DNA of 64,000 bases from Flavobacteriaceae bacterium NBU2977 (GCA_019931105.1 JAIOUW010000001.1:1178001-1242000), one strand, 5' to 3'; numbered from the stretch's first letter, positions 8,532 through 16,706 are shown. The notes: generated by a model not told the origin, from the sequence alone. Numbers and translations: made by a program.

Positions 8532-8549
8532 GGGCCGCAAAAGCGGCCC
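8532..8549. terminator. Bidirectional intrinsic terminator
   Basis: Arms GGGCCGC (8532-8538) and GCGGCCC (8543-8549) with an AAAA loop, followed by TTCTTATTT on the plus strand. It lies between convergent ASCH and Gfo/Idh/MocA genes and could end both transcripts, best for the plus-strand one. Confidence 0.8.
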
Positions 8550-8583
8550 TTCTTATTTGATATAATTTAAGAATCCCCTAGGT

Positions 8584-9723
8584 TCATTTTTTCAATTTCA
8601 CCCAAACATTCCCGTCTTTATGTGAGGCTACGGTAGCTTCGATGAAATCCATACCGCGAACGCCGTCGTTCATGGTCGGAAATTCGCCGTCATTGTATTT
8701 CTTGCCACGAATGGCCTTGGCCGCCCCCAGATAAATATTCGCCATTGAATCAAAGATGCCTTCGGGGTGTCCAGGAGGTAACTTTGTACCGTCAAGAGAC
8801 AATTTTGAATTATAGGCATGGCCGGGCTTGTACACTTGGGTAGGCTCTGTATCGCTTAATTTGTAAAGAAAATTCGGGTTTTCCTGCTCCCACCTAAAGG
8901 CACCTTTCGAACCATAAATGGCAATGGCCAGTCCATTTTCCTCGCCCGTAGCGACCTGACTTCCGCGAATGACCCCTTTAACATAGTCATCCATACGGAT
9001 CAATACAGTGCCATCGACATCCATTTTGTTATCCTTATATAAGTAATTAAAATCACAGAGCAGTGATTTTACCTGAAGACCTGTAGTATATTCAATGAGG
9101 TTGAAGGCATGCACCCCAATATCTCCCATGCAAGAACTGATTCCCGCTTTTTTGGGATCTAAGCGCCAAACGGTCGATCGCTTTTTCTTGTCATGTATAA
9201 TTTCATTTATCCACCCCTGATAATATCGCGCATCGACCTTATGTATTTTTCCTATGGCACCGGCCTTTATCATTTCACGCATTTGGCGAACCATCGGGTA
9301 ACCGGTATAGGTATGGGTCAATGCAAAAACGGTACCCGCTTTATTATGGGCCTTCTGTAAAATCTTTGCTTCTTCATAAGTAGTTGTCATCGGTTTTTCG
9401 CAGATGACATGAAAACCGTTCTCCAATAATTTTTTGGCCATTGGAAAATGCAGGAAATTCGGGGTTAGCACCGAACAGACCTGAATACGTTCGCTTTCGG
9501 GCAATTTCATCTCTTCTTCGATCATAGTGTCGAAGTCTTCATAAATTCTGTCAAGAGGAACATCGATCTCTCGCGCAAAAGCCTTATTGGCCTTAAAGTC
9601 AGGGTTAAAGACGGCCCCTACAATTTGATAGTTATCGTTAATATGTGAGGCTACCCTATGTAACACCCCGATGAGAGAATCACCTCCCCCTCCTAAAACT
9701 CCTAATCTTATTTTTTTTGGCAT
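8584..9723 (-). CDS. Gfo/Idh/MocA-family NAD(P)-dependent oxidoreductase
   Basis: A 379-residue enzyme from ATG 9723 (an in-frame TTG two codons earlier is less likely). The N-terminal Rossmann region has GVLGGGGDSLIG, and the family catalytic motif CEKPMTTT follows at about residues 110-117, so the dinucleotide site and catalytic Lys are present. The C-terminal alpha/beta domain carries GDIGVHAFNLIEY. No signal peptide: cytoplasmic. Such enzymes interconvert hydroxy and keto sugars or inositols. Here it would reduce an imported 3-keto sugar, or oxidise an intermediate. Last gene of the four-gene unit 12485 to 8584, 63 bp after the transporter. Confidence 0.87.
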   Translation of the reverse strand: MPKKIRLGVLGGGGDSLIGVLHRVASHINDNYQIVGAVFNPDFKANKAFAREIDVPLDRIYEDFDTMIEEEMKLPESERIQVCSVLTPNFLHFPMAKKLLENGFHVICEKPMTTTYEEAKILQKAHNKAGTVFALTHTYTGYPMVRQMREMIKAGAIGKIHKVDARYYQGWINEIIHDKKKRSTVWRLDPKKAGISSCMGDIGVHAFNLIEYTTGLQVKSLLCDFNYLYKDNKMDVDGTVLIRMDDYVKGVIRGSQVATGEENGLAIAIYGSKGAFRWEQENPNFLYKLSDTEPTQVYKPGHAYNSKLSLDGTKLPPGHPEGIFDSMANIYLGAAKAIRGKKYNDGEFPTMNDGVRGMDFIEATVASHKDGNVWVKLKK

Positions 9724-9786
9724 AATCAATTGTTTAATACGACAGAATTATCGATGTTTTCTTCTATCGCTCAATTTATAAATTTT

Positions 9787-11013
9787 CTAGGATTTATATT
9801 CGATTTTTTCGTTTTTGAACAACAAGGCATACAATACCAAAACCCCTGCTGCAAACGCCGCGGGGTAAATCCATATCGTTTTCCACTCATGTACGCCATC
9901 TGCAATTACATAGGCATCCGTTATCTGTCCGGCAATCCAAAATCCTATGAGCATACCGACACCGTAGGTAGCCAATGTGATCAAGCCTTGTGCGGCACTT
10001 TTATAGGCAGATCCCGCTTTCGTATCGGTATAGATCTGGCCGGAAACGAAGAAAAAGTCATAACAGATACCGTGCAGGGCAATGCCGATCATGATGAGCA
10101 AAGACAGTTCGCCGGCATTGCCATAGGCAAATGCGAGGTACCGAAGCCCCCAGGCCAGCATCGCGATAAGTATCGTATTTTTAAAGCCAAAGCGTTTAAA
10201 AAAGAAAGGCAATAACAGCATAAAAAGAATTTCGGACCACTGACCGATAGTCATCTTTCCGGCGGGATTGCCAACTCCTATTTCCCCCAAAAACTGTCCG
10301 GCGTGCTGATAGTAGAAAGCCAAAGGAATACAAATGAAAACAGATGCCAAGAAGAATATCAAAAAATTACGGTCTTTGAACAACGCCAGGGCATCGAGCC
10401 CCAATAACTTTGAAATCGTTATCTTTTCATTTCGGTCGGCACGGGGCGGTGTTTTGGGTAGCGTAAAACTGAAGATGCCCAAAATTGCCGAAGAAATAGC
10501 TGCCATCAAAAAGGTGTTACGGAGAATACCTTCAGAGATTCCTTCCTGCGAATCCCAGTTCAGATAGCTGATCAAGGATCCTGCGGCAATCCAACCAATT
10601 GTTCCAAAAACGCGAACGAACGAAAACTCTTTCGCCGGGTCTTTCATTTGGTTGAAAGAAACGGAATTGACCAAGGCCAAGGTCGACATGTACAAAATCA
10701 TGTACGACAACAAAAAAGGATAAAATATAGTAAAATCTGTTGCTGTATAAAGTAAGTACATCAATATTGCCCCTATGAGGTGCAACGCCCCTAAAATTCG
10801 TTCAGCATTGAAATAACGATCCGCAATAAGACCGATAATGAAGGGAGCCAAAATTGCACCCCATGATTGCGTGGAATAGGCCTGGGCGATTTCCGCGCCG
10901 CCCGACCCTAAGGTATTCGGCAGATAAATCCCCATGGTCACGTACCAACTTCCCCATATAAAGAACTCAAGGAACATCATGAGCGAAAGCTGGGCACGTA
11001 CACCATTATTCAT
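9787..11013 (-). CDS. MFS transporter of the nucleoside:H+ symporter (NupG) family
   Basis: A 408-residue integral membrane protein with about 12 hydrophobic segments. It begins RAQLSLMMFLEFFIWGSWYV, the characteristic opening of NupG-like permeases, and carries GLIADRYFNAERILGALH, the MFS loop after helix 2. Bacteroidota members of this family are often found in sugar catabolic loci with TIM-barrel and Gfo/Idh/MocA genes rather than with nucleoside genes. I infer uptake of a keto sugar or its product across the inner membrane. It follows the DinB gene by 14 bp. Substrate unproven. Confidence 0.8.
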   Translation of the reverse strand: MNNGVRAQLSLMMFLEFFIWGSWYVTMGIYLPNTLGSGGAEIAQAYSTQSWGAILAPFIIGLIADRYFNAERILGALHLIGAILMYLLYTATDFTIFYPFLLSYMILYMSTLALVNSVSFNQMKDPAKEFSFVRVFGTIGWIAAGSLISYLNWDSQEGISEGILRNTFLMAAISSAILGIFSFTLPKTPPRADRNEKITISKLLGLDALALFKDRNFLIFFLASVFICIPLAFYYQHAGQFLGEIGVGNPAGKMTIGQWSEILFMLLLPFFFKRFGFKNTILIAMLAWGLRYLAFAYGNAGELSLLIMIGIALHGICYDFFFVSGQIYTDTKAGSAYKSAAQGLITLATYGVGMLIGFWIAGQITDAYVIADGVHEWKTIWIYPAAFAAGVLVLYALLFKNEKIEYKS

Positions 11014-11027
11014 ATGAAGAGCAAGTT

Positions 11028-11471
11028 CTAACGTTTGTAATAAATATAATCCAACGATAAAGGTTCTATACCGTTAGACCTAAAGTTTGTCGCAATCTGC
11101 CCCCTGTGATGGGCAGAGTGGTTGACTATATGAAAAAAAATATCCTGCAAGGTATTCGTGAATGAGCGGCCTTCTGAGTTTTCATAGTCTATTCGCTTTT
11201 CGAAGTCATCGGTATTCGTGATAATCTCGAAAGAACCTCTTTGGTTCTCGTAATGGATATCTCCCCATTGCTTTACATCATGAAGCTGCCATACTTTATA
11301 TTCGGGCGATTTACCCAAGATTCTTGAATTCCATAAATGATGGGCGTTCAATATATGGCTAAAGAGTTCGATACTCTTTTCTGGCACTGAGTCTAAGGTG
11401 CAACAAACTTCGATCAATCTTTTGTTGCAATAGAAATTGTAATCGAACAGCTGGTTAAAAAACACCTTCAT
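11028..11471 (-). CDS. DinB-family putative metalloprotein
   Basis: A 147-residue four-helix-bundle protein of the DinB/YfiT type. The metal-binding histidines are recognisable: His39 and the AHH at 43-45 in helix 2, and the C-terminal HSAHHRGQIA. Family members are metal-dependent; some are thiol-transferases or maleylpyruvate isomerases, most have no known role. It sits inside the sugar operon, 15 bp after the exported TIM barrel and 14 bp before the transporter, so co-expression is near certain. Whether it takes part in the pathway is open. Confidence 0.8.
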   Translation of the reverse strand: MKVFFNQLFDYNFYCNKRLIEVCCTLDSVPEKSIELFSHILNAHHLWNSRILGKSPEYKVWQLHDVKQWGDIHYENQRGSFEIITNTDDFEKRIDYENSEGRSFTNTLQDIFFHIVNHSAHHRGQIATNFRSNGIEPLSLDYIYYKR

Positions 11472-11486
11472 GAAGCATTTATCGAT

Positions 11487-12485
11487 TTAATTGACCTCTT
11501 TCGAAGCTCTGATAAGTAAATCACGTGTAGCTAAAATTCCCGCTTCTTCACTAAGTTCGTTTCCTTCATACTCGACACCTATATATGAGTCGTACCCGGC
11601 ATCTTTCACGATCTGCAACATTCTTGCATAATCGATGTTGACCTCGTCGCCATTTTCGTCGAATACGTTCGATTTGGCACTGACGGCTTTGGCGTAGGGC
11701 ATGAGTTCAGCGACTCCCTTATAGATATCGTACATCTCTTCACACTCCCAACTGTCTTTTTTTCGGGTAATGCAAAAATTGCCAAAATCGGGCAGGGTAC
11801 CACAGTTATCCATATTTACCGCTTTCATTACCTCAGCATGCATGGCCCCGTTCGATGAAAGTCCTCCATGGTTTTCAACTATGATGTTGATGTTTTTGCC
11901 CTTGGCATAGGTGGCAAGCTGTGTCAGGCCGTCAATGGAGTTTGCCTTCCATTTTTCAGGATCGCTTTCCCCATTAAGATTAACCCTAATAGCGTGACAT
12001 CCCATGGCAGCGGCGGCATCGACCCACTTATAATGTCTTTCTACTGCCGCTTTTCTTTCGGCATCGTCACTGACAGCAAGATTTCCTTGCCCATCGATCA
12101 TTATCAGCACATTTTGCATACCATGTTTTTTGGCCTCAGCGTTCGACCTTTCAACAAAGGCGTTCATTGCTTGTTCTGAATATTCGTTATTTTCCAAATC
12201 GGCGGGATATAATTGGCTGACATACTCCAATCCCGAAAAGCCCCAGCTCTTTGCTTTTTCAGCAAAACTATAAGGGTCTACGCTATCGTTCCTGATCATC
12301 TTATGAATGGACCATTGCGCAAGCGAAAGCTTAAAAAAAGGCGCTTCGCTCTCTGTCATGGTCGTTTCCATGTCCTCTGTTTCGACTTCCTTTTCCTTTT
12401 TGTCCTTACAGGCAAAAAATACCAATGAAAGCAAAAGGGATACAACTAATACATAACGCTTTGTGGGCATATAATCTTTTTTCAT
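11487..12485 (-). CDS. Exported TIM-barrel sugar isomerase-like lipoprotein
   Basis: A 332-residue lipoprotein: hydrophobic segment ending in LVFFAC (Cys26), then a charged KDKKEKEVE linker. Residues about 45-330 form a xylose-isomerase-like TIM barrel: FFKLSLAQWSIHKMI, WGFSGLEYVSQLYP, the metal-site blocks IIVENHGGLSSNG and GTLPDFGNFC, and SYIGVEYEGNELSEEAG at the end. It therefore acts outside the cytoplasm, unlike the paralogue at 6696-7748. First gene of the unit that continues with DinB, transporter and oxidoreductase. Divergent from the GMC gene across 143 bp. ATG 12485 is preferred; an ATG five codons in would give the same mature protein. Confidence 0.8.
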   Translation of the reverse strand: MKKDYMPTKRYVLVVSLLLSLVFFACKDKKEKEVETEDMETTMTESEAPFFKLSLAQWSIHKMIRNDSVDPYSFAEKAKSWGFSGLEYVSQLYPADLENNEYSEQAMNAFVERSNAEAKKHGMQNVLIMIDGQGNLAVSDDAERKAAVERHYKWVDAAAAMGCHAIRVNLNGESDPEKWKANSIDGLTQLATYAKGKNINIIVENHGGLSSNGAMHAEVMKAVNMDNCGTLPDFGNFCITRKKDSWECEEMYDIYKGVAELMPYAKAVSAKSNVFDENGDEVNIDYARMLQIVKDAGYDSYIGVEYEGNELSEEAGILATRDLLIRASKEVN

Positions 12486-12628
12486 TTTTTTGTTTGTTGA
12501 TTATTGAATCTTATTTAACTAAAACATATACTCAATCGAAATAGTGCCGTACAGTCAATAAGTATGAGGTTTAAATGTAGAGAATTAATTTTATATTTAA
12601 TAAATTTAGAAGCTAAACAATCATATAC

Positions 12629-14341
12629 ATGAATAAATTCTATTACAACGACGAGCAGGAATCGTATGATGCGATTGTTGTAGGAACGGGTATCAGCGGA
12701 GGCTGGGCAGCCAAGGAATTATGTGAAAACGGTTTAAAAACATTGGTTTTGGAGCGCGGCAGAATGGTCAAGCATATCGAGGACTACGAAACCGCCAATA
12801 TGGATCCGTGGGATTTTCCCAATGCCGGGGAACCCACAAAGGCCGATCTCGAAAAACAGCCCAAACAGAACAGAACCGGTTATACAACGAATGCTGCTAG
12901 TAAAATGTGGTTCGTAAACGACCTTGAGCACCCATATAACGAGGTCAAGCGTTTTGATTGGATGCGTGGTTACCACGTCGGTGGGCGCTCATTGCAATGG
13001 GGCCGACAGAGCTATCGTTGGAGCGATATCGATTTCACGGCCAACCAAAGAGAAGGTATCGCCGTCGATTGGCCCGTTCGGTACAAAGATATCGCCCCTT
13101 GGTACGAAAAGGTCGAAAACTATATCGGTGTGAGCGGTGAAGCATTGAACCTGCCCCAGTTGCCCGACAGCAATTTTCTGCCCATGATGGAGCTTAATTG
13201 TGTAGAACAACATGTAAGAGAGAAGGTAGCCGAACATTTTGACGGCAGGGTGATTACTGCCGGGCGTACAGCTCACATTACCGGCACCAAAGAATTTGAA
13301 GGGCGCAGTAAGTGCCAATTTAGAAACCGATGCATCAGAGGTTGCCCTTTCGGGGCTTATTTCAGTAGTCTCTCATCTACATTACCGGCGGCCGAACGAA
13401 CTGGCAATATGACCTTGAGACCCGATTCCATTGTACATGAGGTAATCTATGATCCCGATACCAAGCGTGCCACCGGTGTAAAAGTTATCGACCGGGTCAC
13501 CAAGGAAGCCCACGAGTTCAAGGCGAAGGTCATCTTTTTATGCGCCTCGGCCATTGCGTCGACCTCAATATTGATGCAATCAAAATCAGACCGTTTTCCG
13601 AACGGAATGGGAAATGATTCCGATCAATTGGGAAGAAATATCATGGACCACCATCTCGGTGTCGGTGCTTCAGGTAAATTTGACGGTTTTGACGACAAAT
13701 ATTATAAAGGAAGGAAACCCAGCGGGGTCTATATTCCTAGGTTTCGAAATCTTGGCGGCGACTCAGATAGAAAAGACTATAAACGAGGTTTCGGTTACCA
13801 AGGTGGTGCCAGTAGGGGCAATTGGGAAGATATGGTCGCCGAAATGTCACATGGTAAAAGTTTGAAAGAAGCCATTTTAAAACCAGGTGGATGGACAATG
13901 GGAATCGGTGGTTTCGGTGAGGTATTGCCTTATGAGGACAATCGAATGACCTTGGATTACGACAAAAAAGACCAATGGGGACTTCCTACGGTTACTTTTG
14001 ACGCCGAATTCAAGGAAAACGAATGGAATATGCGCAAAGACATGCAAGAATCGGCCATTGAAATGCTCGAAAAAGCGGGGCTTCGAGATGTCCAAGGTTA
14101 TGATCGACCCGGCGCACTGGGTCTGGGCATACACGAAATGGGTACGGCCCGTATGGGACGTAGTCGAAAGACATCGGTTCTGAACGGCAACAATCAAATT
14201 CACGATGTGCCCAATGTTTATGTAACTGACGGGGCTTTCATGACCTCGGCAAGTTGCGTCAACCCTTCTCTTACCTATATGGCCTTTACGGCAAGAGCTG
14301 CCAACCACGCGGCCCAAGAACTTAAAAAAGGAAATATATAA
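12629..14341 (+). CDS. GMC-family FAD oxidoreductase, candidate glycoside 3-dehydrogenase large subunit
   Basis: A 570-residue GMC oxidoreductase. The FAD site VVGTGISGG (GxGxxG at 19-24) opens the protein, and the C-terminus carries GTARMGRSRKTSVLN and CVNPSLTYMAFTARAA, where the catalytic His is replaced or accompanied by Asn as in this subfamily. A cysteine-containing segment CQFRNRCIRGCPFGAYF (four Cys from residue 229 on) is typical of GMC subunits that pass electrons on. No signal peptide: it should be exported bound to the Tat-type partner encoded directly downstream (TAATG overlap). This pair is the architecture of FAD glucoside 3-dehydrogenases. The function is inferred from family and context. 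Confidence 0.83.
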   Translation: MNKFYYNDEQESYDAIVVGTGISGGWAAKELCENGLKTLVLERGRMVKHIEDYETANMDPWDFPNAGEPTKADLEKQPKQNRTGYTTNAASKMWFVNDLEHPYNEVKRFDWMRGYHVGGRSLQWGRQSYRWSDIDFTANQREGIAVDWPVRYKDIAPWYEKVENYIGVSGEALNLPQLPDSNFLPMMELNCVEQHVREKVAEHFDGRVITAGRTAHITGTKEFEGRSKCQFRNRCIRGCPFGAYFSSLSSTLPAAERTGNMTLRPDSIVHEVIYDPDTKRATGVKVIDRVTKEAHEFKAKVIFLCASAIASTSILMQSKSDRFPNGMGNDSDQLGRNIMDHHLGVGASGKFDGFDDKYYKGRKPSGVYIPRFRNLGGDSDRKDYKRGFGYQGGASRGNWEDMVAEMSHGKSLKEAILKPGGWTMGIGGFGEVLPYEDNRMTLDYDKKDQWGLPTVTFDAEFKENEWNMRKDMQESAIEMLEKAGLRDVQGYDRPGALGLGIHEMGTARMGRSRKTSVLNGNNQIHDVPNVYVTDGAFMTSASCVNPSLTYMAFTARAANHAAQELKKGNI

Positions 14342-14988
14342 TGAACAGAAGAAAAGCACTTAAGAATATGGGGCTGTCATTGGGCTACGCCGTGGCAACA
14401 CCTACATTGATCAGTATCGTACAAAGCTGCAAGACAGAGAAAGTACTGGAGTGGACGCCTGAATTCTTTTCAAGGGAGGAAGGGGCTGTTTTGACTAAGC
14501 TTGTGGATATTATTCTGCCGAAAACCGATACTCCTTCTGCCTCAGAAGTACAGGTCAATATTTTTATCGATCGTTTCGCCGATCAGGTGATGGAGGCCGA
14601 ACAACAAGATTTTGTTAGAATGTCACTGGGTAAATTTTTGGGCAAAGCTTTGGAGAATGCCGGAAAAGAAAAGATCGAAGACCTTACTTCAGAAGACCTA
14701 GAACCGGTTCTTGCGTCGTCACTGAAGGTAAGCAAGGAAGACCAAGTAACTTACCATGAAACCATCAACTCCTACAAAGAAGCCATTGCCGAAGGCCAGG
14801 CCGCCCAGATGGATGACAATGTTGCGCATTTTGCCTTTGCGGATAATCTTAGGGGAATGACTATTTGGGGCTACAAGGCCTCTGAATTTGTCGGTGAAGA
14901 GGTTTTGGCCTATCTGCCGGTACCAGGTGAATATATCAGCTGTGGAAACCTTCAAGAATTGACAGGTGGTAAAGCTTGGTCGTTATAA
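14341..14988 (+). CDS. Gluconate 2-dehydrogenase subunit 3-like protein with Tat-type signal
   Basis: A 215-residue small subunit. The N-terminus has an arginine pair (MNRRKAL), a hydrophobic stretch (about 11-28), and a Cys at about residue 30 (IVQSC), so Tat export with possible lipid anchoring. The rest matches gluconate 2-dehydrogenase subunit 3: FFSREEGAVLTKLVDIILPKTDTPSA at about 41-66, and the terminal GEYISCGNLQELTGGKAWSL. In known GMC complexes this subunit carries the FAD subunit through the Tat system and stabilises it. Start overlaps the GMC stop by one base. No cytochrome c subunit follows. Confidence 0.85.
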   Translation: MNRRKALKNMGLSLGYAVATPTLISIVQSCKTEKVLEWTPEFFSREEGAVLTKLVDIILPKTDTPSASEVQVNIFIDRFADQVMEAEQQDFVRMSLGKFLGKALENAGKEKIEDLTSEDLEPVLASSLKVSKEDQVTYHETINSYKEAIAEGQAAQMDDNVAHFAFADNLRGMTIWGYKASEFVGEEVLAYLPVPGEYISCGNLQELTGGKAWSL

Positions 14989-14997
14989 ATCAAACTC

Positions 14998-15915
14998 ATG
15001 AAAAGAAGGAATTTTATTCAAAAAACAGTACTAAGTGCGAGTGCGCTGACCATGGGTAGTGCTCTTGCAAATATCAATGGACGTTCGACTCCCTTGGCAC
15101 CACACAAGTTCAATCTTAAATATGCCCCACATTTGGGGATGTTCAAAAACCACGCTGGCGATGACCCTATTGATCAGTTGAATTTTATGGCCGAACAGGG
15201 TTTTAGCGCTTTTGAAGACAATGGTATGATGGGTCGCGATGTTGCCTTACAGACCAAGATGGGAGAGACCCTTGCAAAACACGGTATGACGATGGGTGTT
15301 TTTGTTGTCGACAAGGGCGGCAATATGGCAAACACCTTGGCCGCTGGCAAGAAAGAACATGTAGACATATTCTTAGATGGTTGTAGAAGGGCGGTCGAAG
15401 TCGCCAAACGTGTCAATGCCAAATGGATGACCGTTGTACCCGGCGGGTACGAACGAAGGTTGCCGGTCGGTGTTCAAGATGCCAACGTTATTGAAGCTTT
15501 AAAGAGAGGTGCAGAGATTTTCGAGCCCCATGGCCTAGTAATGGTTTTGGAGCCTCTCTCAGATTCTCCGGATCTGTATTTACAAAATTCAGATCAAACC
15601 TATATGATCTGTAAAGGAGTAGATAGTCCGTCGTGTAAGATATTGTATGACATCTATCATTTACAGAAAACAGAAGGACATCTGATCCATAACATGGGAC
15701 TTACTTGGGATGAAATCGCCTATATACAAATTGGCGATAATCCCGGACGAAAAGAACCTACAACAGGTGAAATCAATTACAAAAATGTATTCAAATGGAT
15801 TCACGAAAAAGGTTTTGATGGCGTTCTAGGAATGGAGCACGGTAATTCAAAACCTGAAAAGGCCGGTGAGCAGGCTGTTATTGATTCTTATAAAAAAGTA
15901 GATGATTTTTTATGA
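14998..15915 (+). CDS. Tat-exported hydroxypyruvate isomerase-like TIM barrel
   Basis: A 305-residue protein with a twin-arginine signal (KRRNFIQ at 2-8, hydrophobic to about residue 24). The mature part is a TIM barrel of the hydroxypyruvate-isomerase type: LKYAPHLGMF, the metal residues in VMVLEPLSD, ILYDIYHLQKTEG, YIQIGDNPGRKEP and LGMEHGNSKP. Tat rather than Sec export suggests folding or metal loading in the cytoplasm. Begins 9 bp after subunit 3, third gene of the plus-strand unit, ended by a terminator. Candidate periplasmic isomerase or lyase for 3-keto sugars, together with the lipoprotein barrel at 11487-12485. Confidence 0.8.
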   Translation: MKRRNFIQKTVLSASALTMGSALANINGRSTPLAPHKFNLKYAPHLGMFKNHAGDDPIDQLNFMAEQGFSAFEDNGMMGRDVALQTKMGETLAKHGMTMGVFVVDKGGNMANTLAAGKKEHVDIFLDGCRRAVEVAKRVNAKWMTVVPGGYERRLPVGVQDANVIEALKRGAEIFEPHGLVMVLEPLSDSPDLYLQNSDQTYMICKGVDSPSCKILYDIYHLQKTEGHLIHNMGLTWDEIAYIQIGDNPGRKEPTTGEINYKNVFKWIHEKGFDGVLGMEHGNSKPEKAGEQAVIDSYKKVDDFL

Positions 15916-15940
15916 TTTTTCAATCGATCTAACTGAAAGG

Positions 15941-15961
15941 AGGCCTCTTTGATAGAGGCCT
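15941..15961 (+). terminator. Intrinsic terminator of the GMC unit
   Basis: Arms AGGCCTC (15941-15947) and GAGGCCT (15955-15961), seven-base loop, then TTTTTATTT. It lies 25 bp after the TIM-barrel stop and closes the 12629-15915 transcript. Confidence 0.88.
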
Positions 15962-16094
15962 TTTTTATTTAGGCCACACCTTATGGACCATTTAAAGGTC
16001 ATTCATCGGATCTAAAAAAAAGATCTTGCAGTTTGTCGAAAATATTTCCCTTTTTCGATGTATGACACAATATCGGGGTAAGATATTCTCTACT

Positions 16095-16226
16095 ATGGCC
16101 GTTCTTTATATTATGACCCCTTATTTATACCTACTTATCAGTTACATTGCATTGCTATTGGTCTCAAGAACGGCGTATCGACACTTTTTCAGAAAGTCAC
16201 GGCCATTGGGTTTCGAAGACCGGTAG
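16095..16226 (+). CDS. Possible small one-span membrane protein
   Basis: From ATG 16095 the frame gives 43 residues: one hydrophobic stretch (LYLLISYIALLLV), then a basic tail ending SRPLGFEDR. The positive-inside pattern is what a real one-span protein would show, and a terminator-like inverted repeat follows at 16280-16323. No family recognised, no clear ribosome site; upstream TTG 16026 is less likely. May be chance. Confidence 0.28.
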   Translation: MAVLYIMTPYLYLLISYIALLLVSRTAYRHFFRKSRPLGFEDR

Positions 16227-16279
16227 TTCTAAGATGGTAATCAAAATTAAAAAGGTTTCCCCATCCTATTAAATGCAAC

Positions 16280-16323
16280 ATGACACACATGGATCGGATA
16301 TTGAAACGGTCCATGTGTGCCAT
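16280..16323. terminator. Long inverted repeat, terminator-like on the plus strand
   Basis: Arms ATGACACACATGGA (16280-16293) and TCCATGTGTGCCAT (16310-16323) pair with a single mismatch over 14 positions around a 16-base centre. TTTTCC and further T-rich sequence follow on the plus strand, so it may end a plus-strand transcript over the small frame at 16095-16226. Confidence 0.4.
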
Positions 16324-16463
16324 TTTCCAATTTTCTTTAGGTCTTTTTTGCCCACTTTTCAGAAGGTTCTCAAGCTTTTGTTATTTTTTTCACAATTTTT
16401 GAAATTTAAATAGTCTTTTTGCGTTCTTTATTCGTAGATATTAATACATACAAAATCCGGGGC

Positions 16464-16547
16464 ATGGACAAGTATCTTATTATTCTTATTATTTACGCAA
16501 TGGCATTTGTCTTTTCAAGTGCGCTTCGACCCTACTTTGAAAAGTAG
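16464..16547 (+). CDS. Possible 27-residue hydrophobic peptide
   Basis: ATG 16464 opens a 27-codon frame, almost wholly hydrophobic (LIILIIYAMAFVFSSAL) with a short charged end (RPYFEK), preceded by GGGG six bases upstream. It could be a one-span micropeptide; frames this short also arise by chance in AT-rich DNA. Confidence 0.2.
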   Translation: MDKYLIILIIYAMAFVFSSALRPYFEK

Positions 16548-16654
16548 CGGTTCATTGTCTATTTCGTATTTTTGCAAGTTGTTCTGAGCAACCTATTGCA
16601 CATTATTCTTTTGCTTTGATTTACCCATTTCCATTTCAATAATGGCAAACAAAA

Positions 16655-16675
16655 ACCCTGACTTATAGCCAGGGT
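16655..16675 (-). terminator. Intrinsic terminator of nrdBA
   Basis: Read on the minus strand: ACCCTG, nine-base loop, CAGGGT, then TTTTGTTTG. Arms are 16655-16660 and 16670-16675, 32 bp after the nrdA stop. Confidence 0.8.
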
Positions 16676-16706
16676 GCTTGCATTTGTTTAACCAGCCCAT
16701 ACCATA

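Larger units (their letters stand above)
16227..16654. other. Intergenic region before the nrdBA terminator
   Basis: About 430 bp holding the inverted repeat at 16280-16323 and one tiny frame, but no gene I recognise. A TATTTTTG at 16567-16574 matches the -7 box of Bacteroidota promoters, with no convincing upstream TTG at the right distance and no gene after it. Confidence 0.5.

Noticed and set aside
9730-10215. A 161-codon plus-strand frame opposite the transporter gene
   Set aside because: Antisense to a 12-helix transporter with clear family motifs.
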